A stretch of 64,000 nucleotides of DNA from Rhizorhabdus phycosphaerae (GTDB taxonomy: Bacteria; Pseudomonadota; Alphaproteobacteria; Sphingomonadales; Sphingomonadaceae). Shown piece after piece: positions 28,928 through 37,599 of this stretch. Location: positions 2,691,501 through 2,755,500 of the forward strand of contig NZ_CP049107.1 in assembly GCF_011044255.1 (NCBI RefSeq), in the 5' to 3' direction. The notes below the pieces were generated by a model, which was given only the letters and a program-made list of their open reading frames with translations, ran no database searches and was not told the DNA's origin. Both the position numbers and the translations under genes were made by a program. The number at the start of each line of letters is the position of its first letter. The first letter of the stretch is position 1.

Positions 28928-30823
28928 ATGAGCTTTCTCGTCGGCGCGGGTCTGTTCGCATCGGAGCTTCACCGCAGATCTCCACATGGCATGGAGATTT
29001 CAGAGAAATACGACGATGACGAAGGGGCCTTAGTCAGCCTGAAAAGGGCCCGAACGACGCGCTCCCGCCGAACCGCCCCTGCTATCCTGCCCCACGAGAT
29101 GTCGGGGCAGGTCACCATGCTCGGGGGGGCGATTTACAATCTCGGGGAGATCGCGGCCGAGCTTGCCATCGACCCGGCTACGCCCGCTGCCCTGATCGTC
29201 GATCGGCTGATCGAAGAGCGAGGGCCGGCGGGCCTTTCCCGCCTCGATGGCGACTATGTGATAGCGCGCTGGTCTCCGGAAAGCCGGACATTGTTCCTGG
29301 CGAGCTGCCCCATGGGTCGGGCAAGCCTCTGCTATGCGCAGACCGTCGATGGGATCGTCGCAGCGAGTAGCCCCAGTTGGCTACTAGCCTTTCCGGACGT
29401 CGACGCCGAGCCGGACACCGACGCGCTGGCCATGCGATTGGCCAAGATGGAAAGCCGGGTCGGCGACCGGACCCCCTGGCGCGCGATACGTCGTCTCCAG
29501 CCCGGGCAGTGGCTGCAATGGTGTCGTGGATCGGTGCGGGCTGGCCGCTTCTGGTCTCCCGAGCCTCGCACGACACTCCGTCTGCGCCGGGACGAAGATT
29601 ATGTCGAGGCCGCACGCGAACGTCTCGACCGCGCGGTCGCATCCCGTTGCCCGAGCGGAACCCCTGTCCTGAGCTTGCTTTCCGCCGGCCTCGATTCGAC
29701 CGCGATGGTCGCCGCGGCCGCGCGGCAGCATGATGCGGCGGTCCACACGCTGACGGTCAGACCGGACCCGAATGTTCCTCTGCTTGAACCGGGGCCGCAT
29801 CATTTCGGCGGCGAGTGGGATCGCCTCCAGCCCTTTCTGGCGCGCTATCCCCAGCTGAGGCCGCATGTCCGGGATGCGCGACAACCCGGCCTCGACCTGG
29901 AGTATCCCGGCGGACCGCTGCAAAGCCGCGACTGGCCGTTCAAGCGGCCTTATCAGGTCGCCTGGTTGGGGCTGCCGCTCACCGACCTGATGCGGGAACA
30001 GGGCTTGTCCGTGTTGCTCTCCGCCGATGCTGGCAACGCCACGATGAGCTATACTGGCGCCTATGTGGTAGCCGATCAGTTGAAACAGGGGCGTTTGTCG
30101 GCGGGGTGGGACAATCTGGTTGTACCCGATCGCGGATGGCACGCCCGGCCTCGCGCATTGTGGCGTCAGGGGATCATGCCTTTTTTCCCGCGCCTGCAGC
30201 GCTTTCAGCGCCGGTTGCGCGGCCAGTCGGACTATTGGTGGCAGGAATGGAGCAGCATTCGGGAGGATGTCGCACGTCGCCTACAGTTCGAGGAGCATGA
30301 CGTTCCGCAATGGAATACCGGTTCGCCGGATCTCGACCGGCAATTGGAACTGGTCGACCGCTTCCGGAACGGCATGGCGCACTATTCGCATTTCACCCAG
30401 GGGCAGGACTGGTCGTGGCGCGATCCCTATGTCGATCTCGCGCTGGTCGAATTCTGCCTTTCTCTGCCCCGGGATCAATATCGCCGCGCTGGCGTCACTC
30501 GGCTGCTGGCCCGTCGGGCGCTGGCAGATCGCGCCCCGGCGTCGATCTACGAAGAACGTCGGATCGGTCTGCAGCATTCCGACTGGTATGGCTGGATGAG
30601 TTTGCGGCGCGACTGGATGGCTGCCGAGATCGATCGGATAGAGCAGTCCACTCTCGCCAGTTCGGTGATCGATACGCAAAAGATGCGGGCAATACTCGAC
30701 GCATGGCCGGCCACGCCCGAGGAGGCGTCGCGTTTCCCCATGTCTCACAGGCTGCGCAATGGCCTCGGCGATGCGCTGCGGGTCGGCCAGTTCATTCTGA
30801 TGCAGGAAGGCAGCAATGCCTGA
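28928..30823 (+). CDS. Asparagine-synthetase-like lasso cyclase (C protein)
   Basis: 631 residues. The N-terminal region (about 1-200) is a glutaminase-like fold without the N-terminal catalytic Cys (starts MSFLVGAG), with DGDYVIARW and SCPMGRASLCYA. The synthetase domain has the ATP-pyrophosphatase motif LSAGLDSTAMV (252-257 is SAGLDS), SADAGNATMSYTGAY and YVDLALVEFCLSLP. The length and the missing nucleophile match lasso macrolactam synthetases, which activate the Asp/Glu side chain with ATP and ring-close on residue 1. It lies directly after the precursor, and its last eight bases overlap the sulfotransferase-like gene. A standard asparagine synthetase is unlikely because of the lost Cys. 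Confidence 0.8.
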   Translation: MSFLVGAGLFASELHRRSPHGMEISEKYDDDEGALVSLKRARTTRSRRTAPAILPHEMSGQVTMLGGAIYNLGEIAAELAIDPATPAALIVDRLIEERGPAGLSRLDGDYVIARWSPESRTLFLASCPMGRASLCYAQTVDGIVAASSPSWLLAFPDVDAEPDTDALAMRLAKMESRVGDRTPWRAIRRLQPGQWLQWCRGSVRAGRFWSPEPRTTLRLRRDEDYVEAARERLDRAVASRCPSGTPVLSLLSAGLDSTAMVAAAARQHDAAVHTLTVRPDPNVPLLEPGPHHFGGEWDRLQPFLARYPQLRPHVRDARQPGLDLEYPGGPLQSRDWPFKRPYQVAWLGLPLTDLMREQGLSVLLSADAGNATMSYTGAYVVADQLKQGRLSAGWDNLVVPDRGWHARPRALWRQGIMPFFPRLQRFQRRLRGQSDYWWQEWSSIREDVARRLQFEEHDVPQWNTGSPDLDRQLELVDRFRNGMAHYSHFTQGQDWSWRDPYVDLALVEFCLSLPRDQYRRAGVTRLLARRALADRAPASIYEERRIGLQHSDWYGWMSLRRDWMAAEIDRIEQSTLASSVIDTQKMRAILDAWPATPEEASRFPMSHRLRNGLGDALRVGQFILMQEGSNA

Positions 30824-31772
30824 CGACGACCGCCTCTTCATGCCGGTAAGGGCGGCACCGTCGGGTGACGGTGGCACCTTCCTGCTGAGACCAGTGACGG
30901 CGGACAATTTTCTGTTCGGGCTGCATGGGCGGCCGCCGGCCGAGCATCCCGATACGGCGCAGGTTCGTCAGGTTCGGGTCGTCGACCATGCGCCATCGGG
31001 CACCGTGCTGCCGCCGCTGCTGTCGATTTGGCACCTCACCCGCTGCGGATCGACGCTTACCGCCCGGATGCTGTCGCGGATAGCCAGTCTCCAGGTGACT
31101 GACGAACCTGGGGCGGTCGTCGATATATGCGGCGCCTTCTGGAGTCTCGTACCGCAGGATCGACGCATGGCGGCGCTCAGGACGGCTGTGCGATCGATCG
31201 GCCAGCGGATTGCGCCCGAGGCGCGCCACCTGGTGATCAAGCAGTCGCTGCGCAGTTCCCGCGACGTCGATCTGTTCACGATTCTCTACCCGGACATGCG
31301 GCGATTGCTCCTCATCCGCGACCCGCTGGAAATTCTCGTATCCAATCTGAAAGGCCCTCCCGGCTGGCTGAAACTGCGCGATGCCGTCTGGTCGCCGCTC
31401 CTGTCCGGAATCGGCCTCGCCGCGCAGCGGGACCTGAGCGACGGCGAGTTTATCGCGCGCTGCCTGGGTCGGGCGTTCACTGCGATGGCGGACATGGTCG
31501 AAACCGATCCCGCAGGCTGGCTGGTGATCGACTATGCGGACCTGCCGCAGGCGGTGATCACCAGGCTGCTCCCGCATCTGGGTATCTTGCCCACCGAAGC
31601 CGAACTGGCAGCCATGCAGGAGGAGACTCGCCTGAAAGCATGGAGTCGAAGCGGCCGCACGGCCTTCCGCGACGATCGTGCCGAAAAGCATGCCGCGGTG
31701 ACTCCCGAGATTCGCGCGCTCTGTGATCGCTTCCTGCGCGAACCGTGGCAGCGCATGGCACGGTTTGCATGA
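30816..31772 (+). CDS. Sulfotransferase-fold P-loop enzyme, putative RiPP tailoring
   Basis: 318 residues. The motif IWHLTRCGSTLTARML (71-86) is a sulfotransferase-type 5'-phosphosulfate loop, and RRLLLIRDPLEILVSNLKG (162-180) matches the 3'-phosphate region with its conserved Arg and Ser. The N-terminal 60 residues are beta-rich and of no known domain. Its place between cyclase and oxygenase, overlapping both genes, implies action on the same peptide. In other lasso clusters this slot can hold an HPr-kinase-like enzyme that phosphorylates the C-terminal Ser; here the fold points to sulfonate transfer, or an unusual nucleotide-dependent step, on a Ser, Thr or other hydroxyl. The core is rich in these. 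Confidence 0.7.
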   Translation: MPDDDRLFMPVRAAPSGDGGTFLLRPVTADNFLFGLHGRPPAEHPDTAQVRQVRVVDHAPSGTVLPPLLSIWHLTRCGSTLTARMLSRIASLQVTDEPGAVVDICGAFWSLVPQDRRMAALRTAVRSIGQRIAPEARHLVIKQSLRSSRDVDLFTILYPDMRRLLLIRDPLEILVSNLKGPPGWLKLRDAVWSPLLSGIGLAAQRDLSDGEFIARCLGRAFTAMADMVETDPAGWLVIDYADLPQAVITRLLPHLGILPTEAELAAMQEETRLKAWSRSGRTAFRDDRAEKHAAVTPEIRALCDRFLREPWQRMARFA

Positions 31773-32755
31773 CAGGCAGCGTGACGGCCGATCCGATCGC
31801 CACGGCCCGCAAGGCCGGCTTTCTGCTGTTGCGGGGCGACATCGCCGCAGCCGCTGCGCTATGCCTCCACATGCAACGGGAAGATGCCAATCTCGAAGCC
31901 TTTCCCGCCCTGGTCGACCTGTTGTGTTGGGCGCGTCCCCGCGAGACGCTCTATCCGCTTGTGGCGGCGCTCGTGGCGGCAGGTTTCGCCAATCCCCGAA
32001 GCTTCGATCTTCTGGCGGCGTCCGCGATCTGGGCGGGCGAGCGCGCCGCCGCTCGCGCCCTGATGGACTCGGAGCGTTTTCTGTCGATCACCTGGCTGGA
32101 CGGCCCCGACGCCCCGGAACTCCCTCTGCTCGCCAAGGAGTTGAGCGGTGATCTCGACTATTATGCGCGGCCGCAGGGGCGCTCGATTCGCGACGGGTGG
32201 CGACGCAATCACCTCGAGGCGGTCGATAGCCCGCTGTTGCAGGCCATGCTCCAGCGGCTGCGTGTGGCAGCGGAAGCCTATGTGGAAGGCTTGGGAGACG
32301 ACGCTGCCCATCCGTTTCTCCGGTCGCGCCCGGCCGCCTTCGGATTGCGCGCGTGGAGCGTCGTTTCCGGCGCAGACACGCGCCACCTGTCCCACCTCCA
32401 CGCCACGAGCTGGATGAACGGGGTCTATTATGTTGCCGTACCCGATGCGGTGGCGGACGCCGAGGCGCGGCGAGGATGGCTGCGCGTCGGGCCGGCGGCC
32501 GGGCGCGGCTTCGACGCGGCGGCGGGTTGGGATGAGCACTGGATCCGGCCGGAACCGGGCATGGTCGTGATGATGCCCAGCCATTTCAGCCATGAGACGG
32601 TAGCGCTCGGCTGCGACGACCGGCGCATCTGCGTCGCCTTCGAGCTCTATCCGCTGGTCAGCTCAGGGCCCTCCCAGCCCCCGGATCCTATGCCCGGTAC
32701 AAGGCGTCGATTCGTTCGCCATAGACTGCGCGGATCGCGTGGCGGCGGTTCTTGA
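31769..32755 (+). CDS. 2OG-Fe(II) oxygenase with helical N-terminal region
   Basis: 328 residues from ATG 31769, which overlaps the sulfotransferase-like stop (ATGA). The first 105 residues are helical-repeat-like (KAGFLLLRGDIAAAAAL, then LLAASAIWAGERAAARALMD), perhaps TPR-related. The catalytic region has HLSHLHATSWMNGVYYVAVP (His209 and His211) and MVVMMPSHFSHETVALG with His275 and a following Arg286, matching the HxH-x-SGvyYv and distal His/Arg pattern of the putative 2OG-Fe(II) oxygenase family. It probably hydroxylates a residue of the precursor, for example Asp or Asn. The last 68 bases overlap the convergent acyl-CoA ligase gene, so the C-terminal tail is basic, odd and maybe recent. 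Confidence 0.75.
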   Translation: MTGSVTADPIATARKAGFLLLRGDIAAAAALCLHMQREDANLEAFPALVDLLCWARPRETLYPLVAALVAAGFANPRSFDLLAASAIWAGERAAARALMDSERFLSITWLDGPDAPELPLLAKELSGDLDYYARPQGRSIRDGWRRNHLEAVDSPLLQAMLQRLRVAAEAYVEGLGDDAAHPFLRSRPAAFGLRAWSVVSGADTRHLSHLHATSWMNGVYYVAVPDAVADAEARRGWLRVGPAAGRGFDAAAGWDEHWIRPEPGMVVMMPSHFSHETVALGCDDRRICVAFELYPLVSSGPSQPPDPMPGTRRRFVRHRLRGSRGGGS

Positions 32756-34463
32756 GCGAGGGGGTCATCTGCTCGTTGGCGATCGAGAAGGGCTCGTCGG
32801 CGATCACGATGCGGCGGACCTTTTCGATCACCGACAGGTCGACGTTGACGCGGTCGACCGCTGCCATCAGTGCGCGGTGGAGATCGGGGTTGTCGCGCAG
32901 CTTCGCCATTTCGGGTGACAGGCCGCGATCGGCGGCCCAGCCGGCCAGCCATTCCTGGTCGGGGACGATCAGGCCGACGATATAGGGCCGCCGGTCGCCC
33001 GAGACCATCGCCTGGGCGATCTCGGGCTGGAGCGTCAGCATGCCTTCCAGCTTCTGCGGCGCGACATTGTCGCCCTTGTCGTTGACGATCAGGTCCTTCT
33101 TGCGATCGGTGATCTTGAGGCGGCCCTTTTCGTCGAGATGGCCGACATCGCCCGAATGGAGCCATCCATCTTTCAGGACGCGCTCGGTTTCCGCCTCGTT
33201 GCGCCAGTAACCGGCCATCACCAGCTCGCCCCGGATCAGGATCTCGCCATCCTCGGCGATGCGGACCTCGACCCCTTTCATCGGCGGACCGACCGTGTCG
33301 AGCGCAATCCCGACTTTCGGGCGGTTGCACGAGACGACCGGACCGGACTCGGTCTGGCCATAGCCCTGCAGCAGGGTCAGGCCGAGCGAGGAGAAGAACT
33401 GGCCGACCTCGGGATTGAGCGGGGCGCCGCCCGACACCAGCGCCTTGATCCGGCCGCCGAACCGCTTCTGCACCTTGGGCTTGAGCAAGGCGTCGATCGC
33501 AAGCTTGTAGGGATAGTCGGTCAGGCGCAGTTTCTCGCGCGTGCCGAGTTCGATCGCCTTGTCGAGCAGCTTCTTGCCGATCCCGCCCTGCTTCTCGACG
33601 GCCTTGATCAGGCGCGCGCGCAGCATCTCGAACAGGCGCGGGACCACGACCATGATCGTCGGGCGGACTTCCTCGATATTGGCGGCGAGCTTCTCCAGCC
33701 CTTCGGCATAATAGATCTGCCCGCCGAGCCCGATCGGCAGGAATTGTCCGCCCGAATGTTCATAGGCGTGGCTCAGCGGCAGGAAGGACAGGAACACCTC
33801 CTCGTCCCAGCCGAAATCCGCCTGGATGATGTCGAGGCAGCCCTCGACGTTGCACAGGATCGCGCCGTGATGCTGGCGCACGCCGCGCGGGGCGCCGCCA
33901 GTGCCGCTGGTGTAGATCAGGCAGGCGAGGTCTTCGCGGCGCAGGTCGGCGGCGGTCGCGGCGGCGGCCTCGACATCGGCCGACGCGTCGCCGGCCAGCG
34001 TGGCGAAGTCGAGCGTACGGACGGCGGTCTGCGGCATCGGCTCCATGCCGACCAGGAACTCGCAGGTCGAGGAACGGACGATCGCCGGCAACAGCACCTG
34101 CGCCAGCTTCGCGGTCGACACGATCGCCGCGCGCGCGCCACTGTTCTCGAGGATATGGGTGTGGTCGCGCTCGGTATTGGTCGTGTAGGTCGGCACCGTG
34201 ACGCAGCCGGCGGCCATGATCGCCAGATCGGCGATACAGAATTCGGGGCGGTTCTCGGAGACGAGCACGACGCGGTCGCCGTCCTTGAGGCCCTGCGCGC
34301 GCAGGGCGGCGGCGAGCGAGGCGACGCGGCGGGCGACCGCAGCCCAGCTCAGCGCATGCCATTGGCCGCCGTCCTTGGCCCAGAGAAAGGGCGCGTCGCC
34401 CTTCTCCGCTGCGCGCGTGAAGAACATGGTGACGAGGTTGGGAAAACGCTCGAAGCTACGCAT
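32688..34463 (-). CDS. Long-chain fatty-acid-CoA ligase
   Basis: AMP-dependent synthetase that activates long-chain fatty acids to acyl-CoA, 591 residues. The AMP-binding motif is CLIYTSGTGGAPRGVRQHH, with YGQTESGPVVSCN, GEILIRGELVMAGYWRN and WLHSGDVGHLDEKGRLKITDRKKDLIV as the A4/A5, A7 and A8-type motifs. The usual SGTTGxPKG reads SGTGGAPRG, with the final Lys replaced by Arg. The start is taken at the second of two adjacent ATG codons (34463), five bases after AGGAG. Its 3' end overlaps the oxygenase gene on the other strand by 68 bases. Confidence 0.88.
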   Translation of the reverse strand: MRSFERFPNLVTMFFTRAAEKGDAPFLWAKDGGQWHALSWAAVARRVASLAAALRAQGLKDGDRVVLVSENRPEFCIADLAIMAAGCVTVPTYTTNTERDHTHILENSGARAAIVSTAKLAQVLLPAIVRSSTCEFLVGMEPMPQTAVRTLDFATLAGDASADVEAAAATAADLRREDLACLIYTSGTGGAPRGVRQHHGAILCNVEGCLDIIQADFGWDEEVFLSFLPLSHAYEHSGGQFLPIGLGGQIYYAEGLEKLAANIEEVRPTIMVVVPRLFEMLRARLIKAVEKQGGIGKKLLDKAIELGTREKLRLTDYPYKLAIDALLKPKVQKRFGGRIKALVSGGAPLNPEVGQFFSSLGLTLLQGYGQTESGPVVSCNRPKVGIALDTVGPPMKGVEVRIAEDGEILIRGELVMAGYWRNEAETERVLKDGWLHSGDVGHLDEKGRLKITDRKKDLIVNDKGDNVAPQKLEGMLTLQPEIAQAMVSGDRRPYIVGLIVPDQEWLAGWAADRGLSPEMAKLRDNPDLHRALMAAVDRVNVDLSVIEKVRRIVIADEPFSIANEQMTPSLKNRRHAIRAVYGERIDALYRA

Positions 34464-34545
34464 CATCTCTCCTGCACCGGCGGATCTGGCCGCTCTCATG
34501 CGGGGTATAGCGCCGAATCCGGCCTTTGCACCCGCTTCCTGCGCC

Positions 34546-36264
34546 TTATTGTGACAACGCGACGCCCGGGCTGCGGGGATCGGCCGCGCCGGTCCAGCCC
34601 GTCTTGCCGCGCTCCAATATGGTCAGCTTCGACGGTATGTCGCCGACGCTCACCGTCTCGCCCAGCTGGGTGAGGCCGGGCACCAGCGCCTCGAGCGGGC
34701 TGTTGCGCTCGACCACCAGCGCGGGCCCTCGGAAGAAGATGTTGGGCAGGGCGATCGCCTGATCGGCGGGCAGGCCCCAATCGATCGTGCCGATCATTGC
34801 CTTCAGCGCATGCATGATGATCGTGCGCCCACCGGCCGAGCCGAGGGCCAGCCATGGCTTGCCGTCCTTGCCGTAGACGAGCGTCGGCGCCATCGAGGAC
34901 AGCGGCCGTTTGCCCGGCTGAACATGGTTGGGGACGAGGCGGCCCTTGTCGTAAGGATCCTCGTTGAAGTCGGTCAGCTCGTTGTTGAGGAAGAAGCCGC
35001 CGGCGACGAGCGAGCTGCCGAACGGCCCTTCGACGGTCGAGGTCATCGAGACGATGTCGCCTCGATCGTCGACTGCGACGAAGTGGGTCGTGCCTTGCTC
35101 GGCCGGGGCTTTGGTCATCGCGAGCGGCGAAGCGCCCGGCGGCGTGCCGGGGAGATAGGTGCCGAGGGTCTTGTCGGGCGAAATCAGCTTCGACCGCTCG
35201 GCCAGATAGGCGGGGTCGAGCAGGCCGGCGACGGGCACCTTCACGAAATCGGAATCGCCCAGCCAGGCATCGCGGTCGGCATAGGCCAGCCGCATCGCCT
35301 CGCCGATCAGATGCCAGGCGACCGGCGAATCCTTGCCGAGTTTGGCGAGATCGAAGCGTTCGAGCATGCCGAGCATCATCAGATCGGTGATCGCACCCGA
35401 CGAAGGCAGGCCCATCCCGCAGATGCGATGTCCGCGATAGCTGCCGCACACGGGCGCGCGCAGCTTCGCGCGATAGCCCGCCAGATCGCCGACCGTCAGC
35501 GTCGTGGGGTTGCGCTTCGATCGTCCGACGGCCTGGCTGATCTGGCTGGCAATCTCGCCCTTGTAGAAGGCGTCGGGCCCCTTGGCGGCGATCATTCGCA
35601 GCGTCGCCGCCAGAGCGGGATTGCGCACCGTCTCGCCGGTCGTCAGCGGGCGCCCGTCCTTCCAGTAGATGGCGCGCGCTTCGGGGAAATCGGCCCACAG
35701 CTTCTCGAACTGCTTGAGGCGATAGGCGAGGGTGCCCTGCACCGCGAACGGGCCAGGCTTGTTGTCGGGCAGCAGCGTATAGCCCTGCTCGGCGAGACGG
35801 ATCGCGGGTTCGAACAGCTTGGCCCAGGGCAGCTTGCCCCAGCGTTTGTGCGTCTCGGCCATCAGCGCGATATTGCCGGGAATGCCGACCGAATAGCCGC
35901 CGGGCACCGCCTGCATATAGGGCAGGGGCTTTCCGTCGGCGCCGAGGAAACGGTCGTGGCCGGCCGAGGCCGGGGCGGTCTCGCGGCCGTCGACTGTCTC
36001 GAGTTTACCGGTCTTGCCGTCATGATGGAGCAGGAAGCCGCCTCCACCGATGCCCGAGGACATGGGTTCGGTCACCGTCAGCGCGAGCATGATCGCCATC
36101 GCGGCGTCGGCCGCGCTGCCTCCCTTGCGCAAAATCTCCTGCCCTGCGGCGGCGGCGCGCGGTTCGGCGGCGGCGACCGTCCCGGCATCAGCCGCAACCG
36201 GGGCCGCAACCGGCGCGAGGAAGAGCGAAAGGGCGGTGAGGATGGGGAGGGCGCGATGCAGCAT
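34546..36264 (-). CDS. ggt: Gamma-glutamyltransferase
   Basis: Periplasmic Ntn-hydrolase that cleaves and transfers the gamma-glutamyl group of glutathione, 572 residues. The signal peptide LPILTALSLFLAPVAAPVAA leads in; the precursor self-cleaves before the catalytic Thr in QGTTHFVAVDDRGDIVSMT. Other family marks are ILRKGGSAADAAMAI, GIGGGGFLLHHD, AVPGGYSVGIPGN and LPSSGAITDLMML. It is full length. It follows pyrD on the same strand with a 68-base gap but no functional tie is evident. Confidence 0.94.
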   Translation of the reverse strand: MLHRALPILTALSLFLAPVAAPVAADAGTVAAAEPRAAAAGQEILRKGGSAADAAMAIMLALTVTEPMSSGIGGGGFLLHHDGKTGKLETVDGRETAPASAGHDRFLGADGKPLPYMQAVPGGYSVGIPGNIALMAETHKRWGKLPWAKLFEPAIRLAEQGYTLLPDNKPGPFAVQGTLAYRLKQFEKLWADFPEARAIYWKDGRPLTTGETVRNPALAATLRMIAAKGPDAFYKGEIASQISQAVGRSKRNPTTLTVGDLAGYRAKLRAPVCGSYRGHRICGMGLPSSGAITDLMMLGMLERFDLAKLGKDSPVAWHLIGEAMRLAYADRDAWLGDSDFVKVPVAGLLDPAYLAERSKLISPDKTLGTYLPGTPPGASPLAMTKAPAEQGTTHFVAVDDRGDIVSMTSTVEGPFGSSLVAGGFFLNNELTDFNEDPYDKGRLVPNHVQPGKRPLSSMAPTLVYGKDGKPWLALGSAGGRTIIMHALKAMIGTIDWGLPADQAIALPNIFFRGPALVVERNSPLEALVPGLTQLGETVSVGDIPSKLTILERGKTGWTGAADPRSPGVALSQ

Positions 36265-36332
36265 GGCGGCGAGCTTAAGGCCGGATCGTGCAGGGCGAAA
36301 GCCCTCCGCTTGCGCCGGCCTCCCGGGGCGGT

Positions 36333-37367
36333 TCAGCCCCGCCCGACGGCATCCGCGACCGAAGCGCAGCCGTCGCGCTTCAGCAGCGCGGCGAGACCCC
36401 GATTGATCCGGCGGGCGAGGCCCGGACCTTCATAGACGAGCGCCGAATAAAGCTGCACCAGGCTCGCCCCTGCGCGGATCCGGGCATAGGCATCCTCGGC
36501 CGAGGCGATGCCACCTGCGGCGATCAGCGGCATCGTGCCGCCGGTCGCGTTGCGGAAATCGGAAAGGCGGCGCGCGGCAAGATCGTGCAACGGCGCTCCC
36601 GACAGGCCGCCGGTCTCCTGCGCATGGCGCGAGCGGAGCGGCGGGCGCGAAATGGTGGTGTTCGACACGATCAGGCCGTCGAGGCGAAACTCGCCCGCGA
36701 TCTCGGCGATGTCGTCGATGTCGGCGGGCTCGAGATCGGGCGCCACCTTCAGGAAGACCGGCGGGCCGCCGGCGGGGCGGGCCTCCATGACGGCGGCCAG
36801 CAGTTCCGTGAGCGCTCCGCGATCCTGCAATGCGCGCAGTCCGGGCGTGTTGGGCGAGGAGATGTTGACCGTCAGGTAGCGCGCCACCCCCGCCATCACC
36901 CGCACGCCATTGGCATAATCGGCGATGCGATCGGCGGCATCCTTGTTGGCGCCGATGTTCACCCCGACGATGCCCGGCCGGTCGTTGCGGCGGAGCAGGC
37001 GCTCGAACGCCGCCGCCTGGCCGCCATTGTTGAATCCCATGCGGTTGATGACGGCCCGGTCCTCGATCAGGCGGAACAGGCGGGGGCGGGGATTGCCGGC
37101 CTGGGGGAAGGGGGTGAGCGTGCCCACTTCGGCAAAGCCGAAGCCCAGTGAGAGAATGGCGTCGGGGACCTGTGCGTCCTTGTCGAAGCCTGCGGCGAGA
37201 CCGACCGGATTGGGGAAGCGCAGCCCCGCCACTGTGCTGGCGAGACGGGGGTCGTCTGCCGCCGGGGCGCCGCGCGGCTTCAGCCGCAGTGCCCGGATCG
37301 TCGCCCGGTGCGCGCGTTCGGCTTCGAGGGTGAACAGGAGCGGGCGGAAGGCGGCGTAGAGAGACAT
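36333..37367 (-). CDS. pyrD: Dihydroorotate dehydrogenase (quinone), class 2
   Basis: Membrane-associated FMN enzyme that oxidises dihydroorotate to orotate in pyrimidine synthesis, passing electrons to quinone. 344 residues with NPVGLAAGFDKDAQ, FAEVGTLTPFPQAGNPRPRLFRL, NRMGFNNGG, VNISSPNTPGLR, VFLKVAPDL, SNTTISRP and AAGGIASAEDAY. The N-terminal helix for quinone contact (LYAAFRPLLFTLEAERAH) marks class 2. It diverges from the suf operon across 304 bases that hold several hairpins. Confidence 0.96.
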   Translation of the reverse strand: MSLYAAFRPLLFTLEAERAHRATIRALRLKPRGAPAADDPRLASTVAGLRFPNPVGLAAGFDKDAQVPDAILSLGFGFAEVGTLTPFPQAGNPRPRLFRLIEDRAVINRMGFNNGGQAAAFERLLRRNDRPGIVGVNIGANKDAADRIADYANGVRVMAGVARYLTVNISSPNTPGLRALQDRGALTELLAAVMEARPAGGPPVFLKVAPDLEPADIDDIAEIAGEFRLDGLIVSNTTISRPPLRSRHAQETGGLSGAPLHDLAARRLSDFRNATGGTMPLIAAGGIASAEDAYARIRAGASLVQLYSALVYEGPGLARRINRGLAALLKRDGCASVADAVGRG

Positions 37368-37498
37368 GGGCCGCGCTTAGCGCGCAGGAAGGCGCGCGTC
37401 ATGCCGAACTTGTCGACGGCAGGGGGCCGGCTGCGAAGAATTCTTTGCGACGGGGAATAGCACGCCCTCGTTCGCGTATATCGGTTGCACACCCATCA

Positions 37499-37586
37499 GG
37501 GTGGGCGATCCCCACCCGGCTGCATACGGCCCCCCCGAAGCAGCCGGACCGAGCCGCCCTGCCTGCCCCAAGAGGCAGGGCGGCTC
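37499..37586 (+). other. Row of perfect hairpins upstream of the suf promoter, possible small RNA with terminator
   Basis: In the 304-base gap between pyrD and sufR there are three adjoining hairpins: GGGTGGG / CCCACCC (37499-37517), GGCTGC / GCAGCC (37518-37545), and a 14-bp perfect stem with arms at 37551-37564 and 37573-37586 (GAGCCGCCCTGCCT on the left). TTTT follows at 37594-37597 on the plus strand. The last one resembles an intrinsic terminator, yet no gene lies upstream on that strand, so a small RNA is one reading. An SRP RNA was considered and does not match. Confidence 0.35.
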
Positions 37587-37599
37587 ATCCCACTTTTCC

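Noticed and set aside
37499-37597. SRP (4.5S-like) RNA in the hairpin row
   Set aside because: GAAGCAGCC is present, but the conserved GGTCAGG/GGAAGG core and asymmetrical loop are missing.
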